A DNA stretch of 33,753 bases, from assembly GCA_030627905.1 (NCBI GenBank), contig DAOVRZ010000059.1:1-33753 (forward strand), in the 5' to 3' direction. This document shows positions 17,458 through 25,529 of this stretch, in pieces. Under the pieces are notes generated by a model. It searched no databases. It was given only the letters and a program-made list of their open reading frames with translations, and was not told the origin of the DNA. Made by a program: the position numbers and the translations under genes. The first letter of the stretch is position 1. Each line of letters begins with the position of its first letter. The DNA is from JAGMES01 sp023128035. Its GTDB lineage: Bacteria > Bacillota > Halanaerobiia > DY22613.

Positions 17458-17486
17458 AGTATAATATATTCATAATTATATGTCAA
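17458..17486 (-). promoter_or_regulatory. Sigma-A promoter of the ribokinase/BMP operon
   Basis: Minus strand TTGACA (17481-17486), 17-base spacer, TATACT (17458-17463). Start of transcription near 17451, directly beside the operator cluster. Confidence 0.85.
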
Positions 17487-17547
17487 TAAATAGTTGCTTT
17501 ATTGTGCTTGTTTTTAAAAAAGTATATCACTTTAGAAAGAACAGCAT

Positions 17548-17567
17548 GAAAAGCGTAAAAAACGCTA
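17548..17567 (-). terminator. Weak terminator after dsdA
   Basis: AGCGT/ACGCT 5-bp stem in an A/T-rich context with short T runs, 25 bases after the dsdA stop. The stem is short, so the assignment is tentative. Confidence 0.4.
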
Positions 17568-17590
17568 AATCAGACCTTATTTTATTTATA

Positions 17591-18952
17591 TTATTTAGCT
17601 AATTCAAATCCTTTCTTATAGTATGATTCCATTACTTCCTTTGGTACTAGACTTCCTCCAGTAGCCCAGGAAACATGTATAATATTTTGTAACTTATCTT
17701 TTAAATTGTTTTCTTCTAAATATCTTTGACCTACATCATTTTTAAATATTTCAACCGGGCCAGCAACTCCCGCCAGCGCAGAAGGCTCCAAATAAATCTT
17801 CTCAGAATCAATTAACTTACTCAATAAAACATATAACTTATCATCTTCTACCGTATAAATCCCACTCAATAAGTCTTGCAAAGTCTTCCCTACAAACCCA
17901 GATGGTCTACCCACAGCAAGTCCATCTGCTTCTGTGATATTATCAATACCAAAATCCTGCACAGAAACTTTATCATGTTTTCCAGTCATCATCCCTATCA
18001 ACATACATGGTGAATGAGTAGGTTCTGCAAAGAAGCAATGTACATTATCTTTATAAATTAATTTCAAACCAAAAGCTACCCCACCTGGCCCACCACCAAC
18101 ACCACATGGTAGATATACGAACAACGGATGTTCTTCATCTACAACTACATTCATCTCTTCTAACTGTCTTTTCAATCTATAAGCTGCAACTGCATATCCC
18201 ATAAAAAGATTCACTGAATTTTCATCATCTACAAAATAACTTTTTGGGTCAGCATCAGATTGTTTTCTACCCTCTTCTACTGCTTTACTATAATCGGAAT
18301 CATATTCAACAACATTTACACCCTTGCTTCTTAGTAGATCTTTTTTCCATTGCTTTGCATCAGCCGACATATGAACTACTACCTTAAATCCAATCTTTGC
18401 ACTCATGATCCCAATACTAAGTCCCAGATTACCGGTTGAGCCTACTTGAATTGTATATTGAGAGAAAAAATTTCTAAACTCGTCACTATCCATGATAGAA
18501 TAATCATCTTCTAGTGTTATCATATGCTGCTTAAGGGCTAAATCTTCTGTGTACTTTAATATCTCATAAATTCCTCCTCTAGCTTTAATAGAACCTGCTA
18601 TCGGAAGATGACTATCACATTTTAGCAATAATTCTCCTGAGATATTCTTCTTAAACAACTTCTCAAGTTCTTTTTGCATATTAGGAATTTTTACGAGAGG
18701 TGACTCGATAATTCCATCCATCTCTTTTGTTTCAGGAAATACCTTCGCAATGTACGAAGCAAAGCGTTTTAATCTTGCTTCTGCTTCTTTAACATTCTCT
18801 TCACCTATAGAGATTTTTTTCATAGATTTATCGAATGAGACACATTTAGGATTTGACCAGAATACTTCTTCTGTTGCAATAATTTCATTCAATAAAGGAT
18901 AAGCATCCTTCCATTCTTGAATCGTTTTTCCTTCAATCAAACGATTTTCCAT
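17591..18952 (-). CDS. dsdA: D-serine dehydratase
   Basis: 453 residues, PLP enzyme converting D-serine to pyruvate and ammonia. Diagnostic pieces: LPIAGSIKARGGIYEIL with the PLP lysine at 123, the phosphate-binding loop GSTGNLG (171-177), LPCGVGGGPGGVAFGLKL, and FAEPTHSPCMLIGMMTG. Length agrees with the family (about 440-450). GAGGG lies 7 bases before the ATG at 18952. It has its own promoter and no linked dsdX/dsdC, so it stands as a single-gene unit. Threonine dehydratase-type enzymes are related, but the SIKARGGIYE motif favours DsdA. Confidence 0.93.
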   Translation of the reverse strand: MENRLIEGKTIQEWKDAYPLLNEIIATEEVFWSNPKCVSFDKSMKKISIGEENVKEAEARLKRFASYIAKVFPETKEMDGIIESPLVKIPNMQKELEKLFKKNISGELLLKCDSHLPIAGSIKARGGIYEILKYTEDLALKQHMITLEDDYSIMDSDEFRNFFSQYTIQVGSTGNLGLSIGIMSAKIGFKVVVHMSADAKQWKKDLLRSKGVNVVEYDSDYSKAVEEGRKQSDADPKSYFVDDENSVNLFMGYAVAAYRLKRQLEEMNVVVDEEHPLFVYLPCGVGGGPGGVAFGLKLIYKDNVHCFFAEPTHSPCMLIGMMTGKHDKVSVQDFGIDNITEADGLAVGRPSGFVGKTLQDLLSGIYTVEDDKLYVLLSKLIDSEKIYLEPSALAGVAGPVEIFKNDVGQRYLEENNLKDKLQNIIHVSWATGGSLVPKEVMESYYKKGFELAK

Positions 18953-19006
18953 AGTAAATCCCTCTTTCTTTTAGTTATCTAGTAACTTTTCTTGACTCTT
19001 ATGTAT

Positions 19007-19036
19007 AGTATAACCAAAATAGCTTAACAGCGTCAA
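19007..19036 (-). promoter_or_regulatory. Promoter of dsdA
   Basis: Minus strand TTGACG (19031-19036), 18-base spacer, TATACT (19007-19012), about 55 bases before the start codon. Confidence 0.65.
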
Positions 19037-19050
19037 ACTATATTTATTAA

Positions 19051-19152
19051 GATAAACTTATCGAAATTCATGAAAGTAGTAAAGAAGAATACAGTGAAGA
19101 AAAGAAACAATTAAAAGAAATTTTTGACAAATTAGTTAATTTTTACGTGTAG
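19051..19152 (+). pseudogene. Possible C-terminal remnant of a plus-strand gene
   Basis: A plus-strand frame of 33 codons ending in TAG reads like a protein tail (EESEEKKQ-type charged helix ending KEIFDKLVNFYV), but has no start codon and begins just after a stop. It lies between dsdA and hcp on the opposite strand, directly before a bidirectional terminator. The family is not recognised, and it could be chance. Confidence 0.25.
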
Positions 19153-19163
19153 GGTTAAAGATG

Positions 19164-19200
19164 TAAAAAAACTAATAGGATCTAGTCCTATTAGCTTTTT
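19164..19200 (-). terminator. Terminator of the Rrf2-hcp operon
   Basis: CTAATAGGA/TCCTATTAG 9-bp stem with 5-base loop and T runs on both sides, 21 bases after the hcp stop. It could also serve a plus-strand transcript. Confidence 0.85.
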
Positions 19201-19220
19201 TATTAACAGAAGTGTATATC

Positions 19221-20858
19221 TTATGCAAGGAACATTTCAATGTCATCTTCAACATTAGTGATTCCACCGATTCCAAATGTTTCAACCAACACATTAGCTA
19301 CATTTGGTGATAAAAATGCAGGTAATGTTGGGCCTAAATGAATATTTTTAACCCCTAGATATAGGAGAGCTAATAATACGATAACAGCTTTTTGCTCATA
19401 CCATGCGATATTATAAGCTATTGGCAACTCGTTAATATCTTCTAGCTCAAATACTTCCTTAAGTTTGAGTGCAATTACTGCCAATGAGTAAGAGTCATTA
19501 CATTGTCCTGCATCTAATACTCTTGGAATACCAGCAATATCTCCTAAGTCTAACTTATTATATCTAAATTTTGCACAACCAGCAGTTAAAATAACTGTAT
19601 CCTTAGGCAATTTTTCTGCAAAGTTTGTATAATAATCTCTACCCTTCATTCTTCCGTCACATCCAGCCATTACAAAGAATTTTTTAATGGCTCCAGATTT
19701 AACAGCATCTACTATCTTGTCAGCGAGAGCAAATACTTGATTGTGTGCGAAACCACCAACAATTTCACCTTTTTCTATTTCAGTTGGTGCAGCACATTTC
19801 TCTGCATGTTCGATAATTGCAGAAAAGTCTTTTTCTTTTCCATCTTCTCTATCTAAAATATGGTTTACTCCAGGGAATCCAACTACTCCTGTTGTATATA
19901 CTTTATCTTTATAAGAATCTTTAGGTGGTATTAAACAGTTTGTTGTCATAAAAATAGGTCCATTAAAGCTTTCAAACTCTTTATCCTGCTTCCACCATGC
20001 ATTACCATAGTTACCTACAAAATGATCATATTTCTTAAATGCTGGATAGTAGTTAGCTGGAAGCATTTCACCATGAGTATATACATCTACTCCAGTTCCT
20101 TCTGTTTGCTTTAATAATTCTTCCATATCTTTTAAATCATGACCACTGATAAGGATACCTGGGTTATTCTTTACTCCAATATTTACTTTAGTAATCTCAG
20201 GATTTCCATATGTAGAGGTATTAGCTTTGTCAAGCAATGCCATAATATCTACACCATATTTACCAGTTTCCATTGTTAATGCAACTAAATCATCTGCTGT
20301 TAAGCTATCGTCCAATAATTGAGCTAAAGCCTTTTTAGTAAAACTATAAACTTCCTCACTGGTATATCCTAATACTTCAGCATGATCAGCATAAGCTGCA
20401 ACACCTTTCAAACCATACATAATTAGTTCTCTCAAAGATCTAACATCTTCATTTTCAGTAGCTAATACTCCAACAGTTTTAGCTTTTTCATCCAAATCAC
20501 TTTCAGACCAAATAGCTGCATCATGAAGATCTTCTTTAATCTCTCCACCCGCACTTATAATCTGCTCTTTGATCTCATCTCTTAATGCTAAACCTTCTTT
20601 TACTTTTTCGATAAAATATTCTTTATCAAAGTTTACATTTGTAATAGTTGAGAAAAGACCTTCCGTGATAAACTTATCTACCTTTTCATTTTTAATACCT
20701 AATTCTTCTGCTTTTATAGCATAAACAGAAATTCCCTTTAATACATAAATCAACAGATCTTGTGAATTAGCAATATCATCTGTTTTCCCACATACACCTC
20801 TTACTGTACAACCTGTTCCTTTAGCAGTTTCTTGACATTGAAAACAAAACATACTCAT
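19221..20858 (-). CDS. hcp: Hybrid cluster protein / hydroxylamine reductase, class I
   Basis: 545 residues. The N-terminal cluster cysteines are C5-x2-C8-x8-C17-x5-C23, the class I pattern binding [4Fe-4S], typical of strict anaerobes. Hybrid-cluster ligands are visible: GHDLKDME, ANYYPAF, MTTNCLIPP, GCDGRMKGRDYYTNF, LTAGCAKFRYNK, DAGQCNDSYSLA. The enzyme reduces hydroxylamine in vitro and is tied to NO detoxification and protein S-nitrosylation in other bacteria. GGAGGG precedes the ATG at 20858. It is 24 bases downstream of an Rrf2-type regulator and shares its promoter, so nitrosative or iron-sulfur stress control is likely. No partner reductase (Hcr) is seen. Confidence 0.96.
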   Translation of the reverse strand: MSMFCFQCQETAKGTGCTVRGVCGKTDDIANSQDLLIYVLKGISVYAIKAEELGIKNEKVDKFITEGLFSTITNVNFDKEYFIEKVKEGLALRDEIKEQIISAGGEIKEDLHDAAIWSESDLDEKAKTVGVLATENEDVRSLRELIMYGLKGVAAYADHAEVLGYTSEEVYSFTKKALAQLLDDSLTADDLVALTMETGKYGVDIMALLDKANTSTYGNPEITKVNIGVKNNPGILISGHDLKDMEELLKQTEGTGVDVYTHGEMLPANYYPAFKKYDHFVGNYGNAWWKQDKEFESFNGPIFMTTNCLIPPKDSYKDKVYTTGVVGFPGVNHILDREDGKEKDFSAIIEHAEKCAAPTEIEKGEIVGGFAHNQVFALADKIVDAVKSGAIKKFFVMAGCDGRMKGRDYYTNFAEKLPKDTVILTAGCAKFRYNKLDLGDIAGIPRVLDAGQCNDSYSLAVIALKLKEVFELEDINELPIAYNIAWYEQKAVIVLLALLYLGVKNIHLGPTLPAFLSPNVANVLVETFGIGGITNVEDDIEMFLA

Positions 20859-20882
20859 GTAAATCCCTCCAAGAATTATTTT

Positions 20883-21302
20883 TTAAGTTCTTTTAATAGT
20901 ATCTAAAAAATCACTTACTTTTAAACTAGTCATATAATCAATAAATTCTTGATTTAATTTTTTTGGAATTTCCCCAAGAATACAAGATTTAAAAGCACAA
21001 ATTTCACTCTTCATAGGACATCCTTCAGTTTCTATTGGCCCTTCTAGCAATTCGTAAATATCCATCAAGGTAATATCTTCAGGTGATTTTGCTAAAGTAA
21101 ATCCCCCCTTAGGTCCTCGAACTGATTTAATATAGCCTCCCTTTACAAGTTGTTGAAGTACTTTTGCCAAATGCGCTTCAGAAGCCCCAATTTTTTTAGC
21201 AATATTTTTTACATTTACTAACTGTTCTTTTTGGGCAGCAATAATTACTATACTATGTAATGCTAAGGAGACCATTTCAGAGATATTTAATATACTTGAC
21301 AT
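20883..21302 (-). CDS. Rrf2-family iron-sulfur regulator
   Basis: 139 residues. A winged helix (IAKKIGASEAHLAKVLQQLVKGGYIKSVRGPKGGFTLAK) is followed by three cysteines C95-x6-C102-x4-C107, where Rrf2 proteins such as NsrR and IscR bind a [2Fe-2S] or [4Fe-4S] cluster. The spacing differs from that of NsrR. GGGAGG precedes the ATG at 21302. It is first in the operon with hcp, and its promoter is embedded in an inverted repeat, so it very likely represses itself and hcp until its cluster is damaged by NO or oxidants. Whether it is NsrR by function cannot be said. Confidence 0.88.
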   Translation of the reverse strand: MSSILNISEMVSLALHSIVIIAAQKEQLVNVKNIAKKIGASEAHLAKVLQQLVKGGYIKSVRGPKGGFTLAKSPEDITLMDIYELLEGPIETEGCPMKSEICAFKSCILGEIPKKLNQEFIDYMTSLKVSDFLDTIKRT

Positions 21303-21318
21303 GTTTTTCCTCCCTTCT

Positions 21319-21355
21319 ATTTAAGTATTATAATACCTAAATACTTAAATGTCAA
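21319..21355 (-). promoter_or_regulatory. Rrf2-hcp promoter with overlapping operator
   Basis: Minus strand TTGACA (21350-21355), 17-base spacer, TATAAT (21327-21332), a perfect consensus promoter. An inverted repeat with 12-base arms, ATTTAAGTATTA (21319-21330) and AAATACTTAAAT (21339-21350), 11 of 12 matching, spans spacer and -10. A second 12-bp palindrome GTATTATAATAC (21325-21336) covers the -10. This fits strong transcription held down by the Rrf2 protein. Confidence 0.85.
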
Positions 21356-21414
21356 TAGATCATTTAAATTTTTTTTTTAAAACGTACAAGCTATGCACTC
21401 GCAGAATTAACACA

Positions 21415-21455
21415 ACAATATAAAAGACCTACAAATAGTAGGTCTTCTATATTGT
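21415..21455 (-). terminator. Terminator after the aldehyde dehydrogenase gene
   Basis: AAGACCTAC/GTAGGTCTT 9-bp stem (loop of 5), extended by ACAATATA/TATATTGT after a short mismatch. It lies 11 bases past the stop. Its T run is broken (TTTATATTGTTG). Confidence 0.7.
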
Positions 21456-21465
21456 TTGTTTAAAA

Positions 21466-22854
21466 TCATTTTAATATTTTTCTCAAAACTTTTATTTTAT
21501 TTTTATATGGGGGAAAAGCTACATCAATATTAAATAAGGTCGTTTTTTTCAGAACACTTTTTTTATGAGAAAAAGTATCAAAACTTGCCTTACCATGATA
21601 TGAACCAATCCCGGAGTGTCCTACACCTCCAAACGGTAAATGAGGGGAAGAGATATGTGATATTGTATCATTTACACACCCTCCACCTGAAGAAACTTTT
21701 GTTAATACTTCTTGTTCAACATTTTTATCTTCGCTAAATAAGTACAACGCTAAAGGTTTTGGTCTTTGATTTATCATTTTAATCACTTGATTTAAATCTG
21801 TATATTCCATAATCGGTAAAATCGGACCAAAGATTTCTTCTTGCATTGAAGCATCTTTCCAATCTATATTATCTAAAAAGGTAGGAGAGATAAAAAAATC
21901 ATCTTTGCTAAAAGTTCCACCATGAATGATCTTGTTTTTATCTTTCTCAATTATCTGAACCAATCTCTCCATATGTCTTTGGTTTATTATCCTACCATAA
22001 TCAGTGTTATTTATTGGATCTTCACCATAAAAGTTAATTATCGTATCTATCATTTTATTGATAAATTTATCTTTGATATCTTTATGGACTACTACATAAT
22101 CTGGAGCCACGCAGGTCTGACCAGCATTCATAAATTTGCCCCAAAGTATTCTTTTAACCGCAATATCAATTTTTGTTGTCTTATCTACTATGCAAGGACT
22201 TTTTCCACCAAGTTCTAAAGTCACAGGAACAAGATTTTTCCCAGCGGCCTGCATAACAATCTTACCTACTGCTACACTACCTGTGAAGAAGATATAGTCA
22301 AATGGTGCATTGATTAATGCTGATGTTTCTTCTTTTTCACCCTCTACTACCCTTATATATTTTTCATCAAAATTTTCTGAGATGATTTTTTTTATGGCAT
22401 TTGTTACATTTGGAGTACTTTCTGATGGTTTAAGAATTGCACAGTTTCCAGCAGCCATCGCACCAACTAAAGGTTCTATTACTAACTGAAATGGATAATT
22501 ATACGGGCCAACTATTAAAACCGTCCCATATGGTTCAGGATAAATATAGCTTTTCGCTCCAAATTGATGAATAGGGGTAGGGACTTTTTTTACCTTAGCC
22601 CATGATTTCAGGTTTTTGATTACATTCCTGATACTATCTAATGAATAACCCACTTCGGAAGCATAGGCTTCAAACTCGCATTTTCCTAAATCTTTATAAA
22701 GCGCATCCATGATAAGTTTTTCATTTTCACCAATCACCTGATGCAATTTTTTTAATTGCTTCAGGCGAAAGGTGATATCAAAGGGCTGGCCCTGTTCAAA
22801 ATACTCTTTGTGCTCTCTTAACATTACAGATATATTTTCTTTATTTACTAACAT
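21466..22854 (-). CDS. Aldehyde dehydrogenase, class 3 type (YwdH-like)
   Basis: 462 residues, NAD(P)-dependent oxidation of aldehydes to acids. Seen: GPYNYPFQLVIEPLVGAMAAGN with the oxyanion Asn, FFTGSVAVGK (nucleotide loop), general base Glu in LELGGKSP (about 214), and catalytic Cys in NAGQTCVAPDYV (about 248). Length and the short N-terminus fit the class 3 fatty-aldehyde group, which lacks an N-terminal extension. ATG at 22854 is chosen because AAGGAGG lies 9 bases upstream; an in-frame start at 22896 has none. A C-terminal basic stretch (PPYKNKIKVLRKILK) could sit on the membrane. It appears to be a single-gene unit. Confidence 0.93.
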   Translation of the reverse strand: MLVNKENISVMLREHKEYFEQGQPFDITFRLKQLKKLHQVIGENEKLIMDALYKDLGKCEFEAYASEVGYSLDSIRNVIKNLKSWAKVKKVPTPIHQFGAKSYIYPEPYGTVLIVGPYNYPFQLVIEPLVGAMAAGNCAILKPSESTPNVTNAIKKIISENFDEKYIRVVEGEKEETSALINAPFDYIFFTGSVAVGKIVMQAAGKNLVPVTLELGGKSPCIVDKTTKIDIAVKRILWGKFMNAGQTCVAPDYVVVHKDIKDKFINKMIDTIINFYGEDPINNTDYGRIINQRHMERLVQIIEKDKNKIIHGGTFSKDDFFISPTFLDNIDWKDASMQEEIFGPILPIMEYTDLNQVIKMINQRPKPLALYLFSEDKNVEQEVLTKVSSGGGCVNDTISHISSPHLPFGGVGHSGIGSYHGKASFDTFSHKKSVLKKTTLFNIDVAFPPYKNKIKVLRKILK

Positions 22855-22963
22855 CAAAGCTTTCCTCCTTTTTTTATAGAAAATTCGTCTGATCAAAATG
22901 AAGATTTACATGTAATATACTCTCTTTGATATATATTTTCTATAAAATAATGGTAAATCCTCT

Positions 22964-23005
22964 TTAAAAAAATCGTATTCCTCAACCTAGAAAATTGAGG
23001 AATAC
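22964..23005 (-). terminator. Terminator of the TetR-MATE operon
   Basis: GTATTCCTCAA/TTGAGGAATAC 11-bp stem with a 9-base loop, then a run of seven T on the minus strand, about 40 bases after the MATE stop. Confidence 0.85.
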
Positions 23006-23045
23006 AAATCCTTTGATAACCCATTAAGTTTCAATTAATTCGTAC

Positions 23046-24434
23046 TTATATAGCACTTTTTTCTAAGGAAAAATCTTTTAAGGTTTTCTCCTCAGTTTTT
23101 ATTTTTCTAGTTATCTTAATCGCCAAAATAACTGTAACAATTATCGTAAAAAAGTCAGCCACAGTTTGACTAAAGATAACACCATTTAACTCAAAGATTT
23201 TTGGCAAAATCACAATAGCTGGAATAAGAAAAATTCCCTGTCTCGATAAAGAAAGAATAAATGCCGGAATACCTTTCCCAAGCCCTTGAAAGAGTGTAGC
23301 ATAGGTATTTTGAAAGCCAAATAAAGGAAATAACAAAGCTATCGCTCTAAGTGTCCTTGCTCCAATCCTAATCACTTCAGGATCTGTACTAAACGCTGAT
23401 ATGATAGTTTCAGCAAATACAATATATCCTATAGCAACCAGAGTAGTGAATATTGTCGTCCATTTCAATGATAACTTTATAGATTCAAAAAGGCGATCAT
23501 ATTTTTTGGCTCCATAATTATATCCTGCTACAGGTTGAAATCCTTGTGAATAACCAAATATTATAAAAGATCCTAATGAAAATATTCTTAAAGAAACTCC
23601 CATTGAAGCTACTGCAGCATCTCCATAGGGCATTGCTGCTACATTTATCATCCCGATAGATATACTTGCTAAAGCTTGTCTTACAAACGTTGGAATTCCA
23701 ATTTTAAATATTTGCAAATATATTGCTTTTGAAAATGTAAAAAGTTTTGGAGATAACCTAATATAACTTTTTCCAAGAGCAAAATATTTAAGTAAAAACA
23801 CAAATGATATAAATTGCGACAATACTGTTGCTATAGCTGCTCCCTTTACACCCATATTAAGTGCAAACATGAAAATTGGATCTAAAAAGATATTTATAAT
23901 AGCTCCCATAGAGATTGCAATCATACTATAACGTGCGTTTCCTTCTGCTCTAATCATATTATTCATAGTCATATTTAACATTGTTAAAATTGAACCACCA
24001 ATTATTACTTTTGAATACGTGATTGCAAAAGGCATAATCGTTTCAGTTGCACCAAACATTTTCAGAATTGGTTCAGTAAAACTTAACCCAAAAATAGTAA
24101 ATAAAATTCCACATGCCAAACTCGTGAAAAATGCTGTTGAAGTAGTCTTATCGGCTTGAAGTTTGTTTTTTTCTCCTAATAATCTGGAGATATATGATGC
24201 TGCACCGATCCCAAATCCTAAACCTACTGAACTAATAATCATAAACACTGGAAATGCTACAGAAACAGCACCAATTGCGCTCGTATTACCCAGCATCCCT
24301 ACAAACATTGTATCGACGATATTGTATATCGCATTAATCATCATACCAATTATAGCAGGAAACGCAAGTTTTAATAAAACTTTTGGTATTTTTTCCTCAC
24401 CCATCATCTTTGCTCTTTTTGCTCTTACATTCAT
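23046..24434 (-). CDS. MATE-family multidrug exporter
   Basis: 462 residues and about 12 membrane segments in two homologous halves, in the inner membrane. MATE features: LLKLAFPAIIGMMINAIYNIVDTMFVG at the start, AVSVAFPVFMIISSVGLGFGIGAASYISRLLGE, and in the second half GYSQGFQPVAGYNYGAKKYDR. These proteins expel cationic drugs by exchange with Na+ or H+. GAGGAGG precedes the ATG at 24434. It lies 14 bases after a TetR gene in the same operon, a common repressor-pump pair. The actual drug is unknown. Confidence 0.94.
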   Translation of the reverse strand: MNVRAKRAKMMGEEKIPKVLLKLAFPAIIGMMINAIYNIVDTMFVGMLGNTSAIGAVSVAFPVFMIISSVGLGFGIGAASYISRLLGEKNKLQADKTTSTAFFTSLACGILFTIFGLSFTEPILKMFGATETIMPFAITYSKVIIGGSILTMLNMTMNNMIRAEGNARYSMIAISMGAIINIFLDPIFMFALNMGVKGAAIATVLSQFISFVFLLKYFALGKSYIRLSPKLFTFSKAIYLQIFKIGIPTFVRQALASISIGMINVAAMPYGDAAVASMGVSLRIFSLGSFIIFGYSQGFQPVAGYNYGAKKYDRLFESIKLSLKWTTIFTTLVAIGYIVFAETIISAFSTDPEVIRIGARTLRAIALLFPLFGFQNTYATLFQGLGKGIPAFILSLSRQGIFLIPAIVILPKIFELNGVIFSQTVADFFTIIVTVILAIKITRKIKTEEKTLKDFSLEKSAI

Positions 24435-24448
24435 AACTATTCCTCCTC

Positions 24449-25036
24449 TTATCTACATACAAGATCAATTATATAATTTATATAATTTAAATTCTTTTCA
24501 TTTTCTTCTGGGTACTCAACAACCATTGCAAACACAGACATAACAAGTGTCCCAGCTACCCTCTTTTCAACATCTTTAGCAATTTGATAACTATGCTTCT
24601 CTTTTATCTGGATAATTAAACCTTCAACTTTACTTATTATATTTTCTCTTATTTTGTCTCTTCTACAATTCTTCTTTCCATTTGGTACTCTTCTTTTAGC
24701 CTCAGATGGATTTGCTTCAAAAAATTCTTGAATAATTACTTCTCTTTCAGACATATCAAAATATAATTTTTCAAGTAATTTTCTCAATTTATCCTTTGGA
24801 GATAAAGTCATATTCATTATTTCATCCAAACTAGTGAATGTTTTTTCCCAGTTTAAATCCAACACTCTTAAAAATAGTTGCTTTTTATTAGGATAATAAT
24901 TATAAAGAGTTCCTACAGCTATCCCAGCATTTTTAGAAATCTCCTTCATATCAACTTCATCATATCCATTGCTTTGAAATAATTCATTAGCAGAATCTAG
25001 AATCTTTTGTTCCACGTTTTTAATGATTTTTGGCAT
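24449..25036 (-). CDS. TetR-family regulator of the MATE operon
   Basis: 195 residues. The N-terminal helix-turn-helix (ILDSANELFQSNGYDEVDMKEISKNAGIAVGTLYNYYPNKKQLFLRVL, about 12-60) is standard TetR; the C-terminal helical part would bind the inducer and dimerise. AGAGGTGA lies a few bases before the ATG at 25036. It is the first gene before the MATE pump, and its promoter carries three TGAATCnGRTTCA-type palindromes, so self-repression released by a pump substrate is the likely circuit. Confidence 0.92.
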   Translation of the reverse strand: MPKIIKNVEQKILDSANELFQSNGYDEVDMKEISKNAGIAVGTLYNYYPNKKQLFLRVLDLNWEKTFTSLDEIMNMTLSPKDKLRKLLEKLYFDMSEREVIIQEFFEANPSEAKRRVPNGKKNCRRDKIRENIISKVEGLIIQIKEKHSYQIAKDVEKRVAGTLVMSVFAMVVEYPEENEKNLNYINYIIDLVCR

Positions 25037-25057
25037 CTTTTTATCACCTCTCGAAAA

Positions 25058-25109
25058 TGAATCAGGTTCATTTAAAATGAATTAAGTTCATTATAATGAA
25101 TCTGATTCA
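25058..25109. promoter_or_regulatory. Three TetR operators in tandem
   Basis: TGAATCAGGTTCA (25058-25070), TGAATTAAGTTCA (25078-25090) and TGAATCTGATTCA (25097-25109), centres 20 and 19 bp apart, close to two helical turns. The third is a perfect palindrome around its central base and lies in the promoter spacer; the other two follow the -10. Confidence 0.85.
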
Positions 25110-25118
25110 CTTTGTCAA
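25090..25118 (-). promoter_or_regulatory. Consensus promoter of the TetR-MATE operon
   Basis: Minus strand TTGACA (25113-25118), 17-base spacer filled by the perfect operator, TATAAT (25090-25095). Confidence 0.88.
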
Positions 25119-25149
25119 GAAAAAATCCTCCAGTTTTCACTGGAGGATT
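25119..25149 (-). terminator. Terminator of the DUF2087 gene
   Basis: AATCCTCCAGT/ACTGGAGGATT 11-bp stem, 4-base loop, then six T on the minus strand, ending right at the -35 box of the TetR promoter. Confidence 0.88.
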
Positions 25150-25163
25150 AATGAATTCCTATA

Positions 25164-25529
25164 CTAAAAAACAGCCCAATAATAACTCCCATCCCTCTTT
25201 CTATCAATAAACCCATACTCAATTAAATATCTTCTGATTAGCACGTAATCATTATATTTTTTCTCTAATACAGCATTCACATCTTTTTCAGTATATTGAA
25301 CTCCATGCTCGAAACTCTCCATGATCTTTATTAACACAATAATTTTTTCTTTTTCCTTTTTCGGAAACTTAGATAGCTCTCCATCTTCTGTGAAGTATTT
25401 TTGAATAGCTTTTTCTTTTTCAGCTTTTGTTATCGCATACCTATCATCGATCATCCTGGCATTTTTATGAATGTCTATAATTTTATCAGCTTCATTTAAA
25501 CGTGCTTCCATCAATTTCATAATCGTCAT
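25164..25529 (-). CDS. DUF2087-domain protein
   Basis: 121 residues. Residues 50-121 match the DUF2087 pattern: FPKKEKEKIIVLIKIMESFEHGVQYTEKDVNAVL, then YNDYVLIRRYLIEYGFIDRKRDGSYYW, a winged-helix-like module often found fused behind an ArsR or other DNA-binding domain. Here the N-terminal 45 residues are short and helical, with no clear second domain. GGAAGG lies about 10 bases before the ATG at 25529, a weak site; ATG at 25520 is an alternative. The upstream side is decayed sequence with an insertion-element remnant, so the gene may have lost its front. Function unknown, possibly regulatory. Confidence 0.7.
   Translation of the reverse strand: MTIMKLMEARLNEADKIIDIHKNARMIDDRYAITKAEKEKAIQKYFTEDGELSKFPKKEKEKIIVLIKIMESFEHGVQYTEKDVNAVLEKKYNDYVLIRRYLIEYGFIDRKRDGSYYWAVF

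Noticed and set aside
20883..21302. Calling the Rrf2 protein NsrR or IscR
   Set aside because: The cysteine spacing (x6, x4) does not match either pattern closely, so no gene symbol was given.
24163..24543. 126-residue plus-strand frame over the MATE and TetR genes
   Set aside because: Antisense to both genes; its hydrophobic look comes from mirroring MATE membrane codons.
25058..25109. Short CRISPR-like repeat array
   Set aside because: Three 13-bp palindromes with 6-7 base gaps have no spacers; they fit TetR operators.
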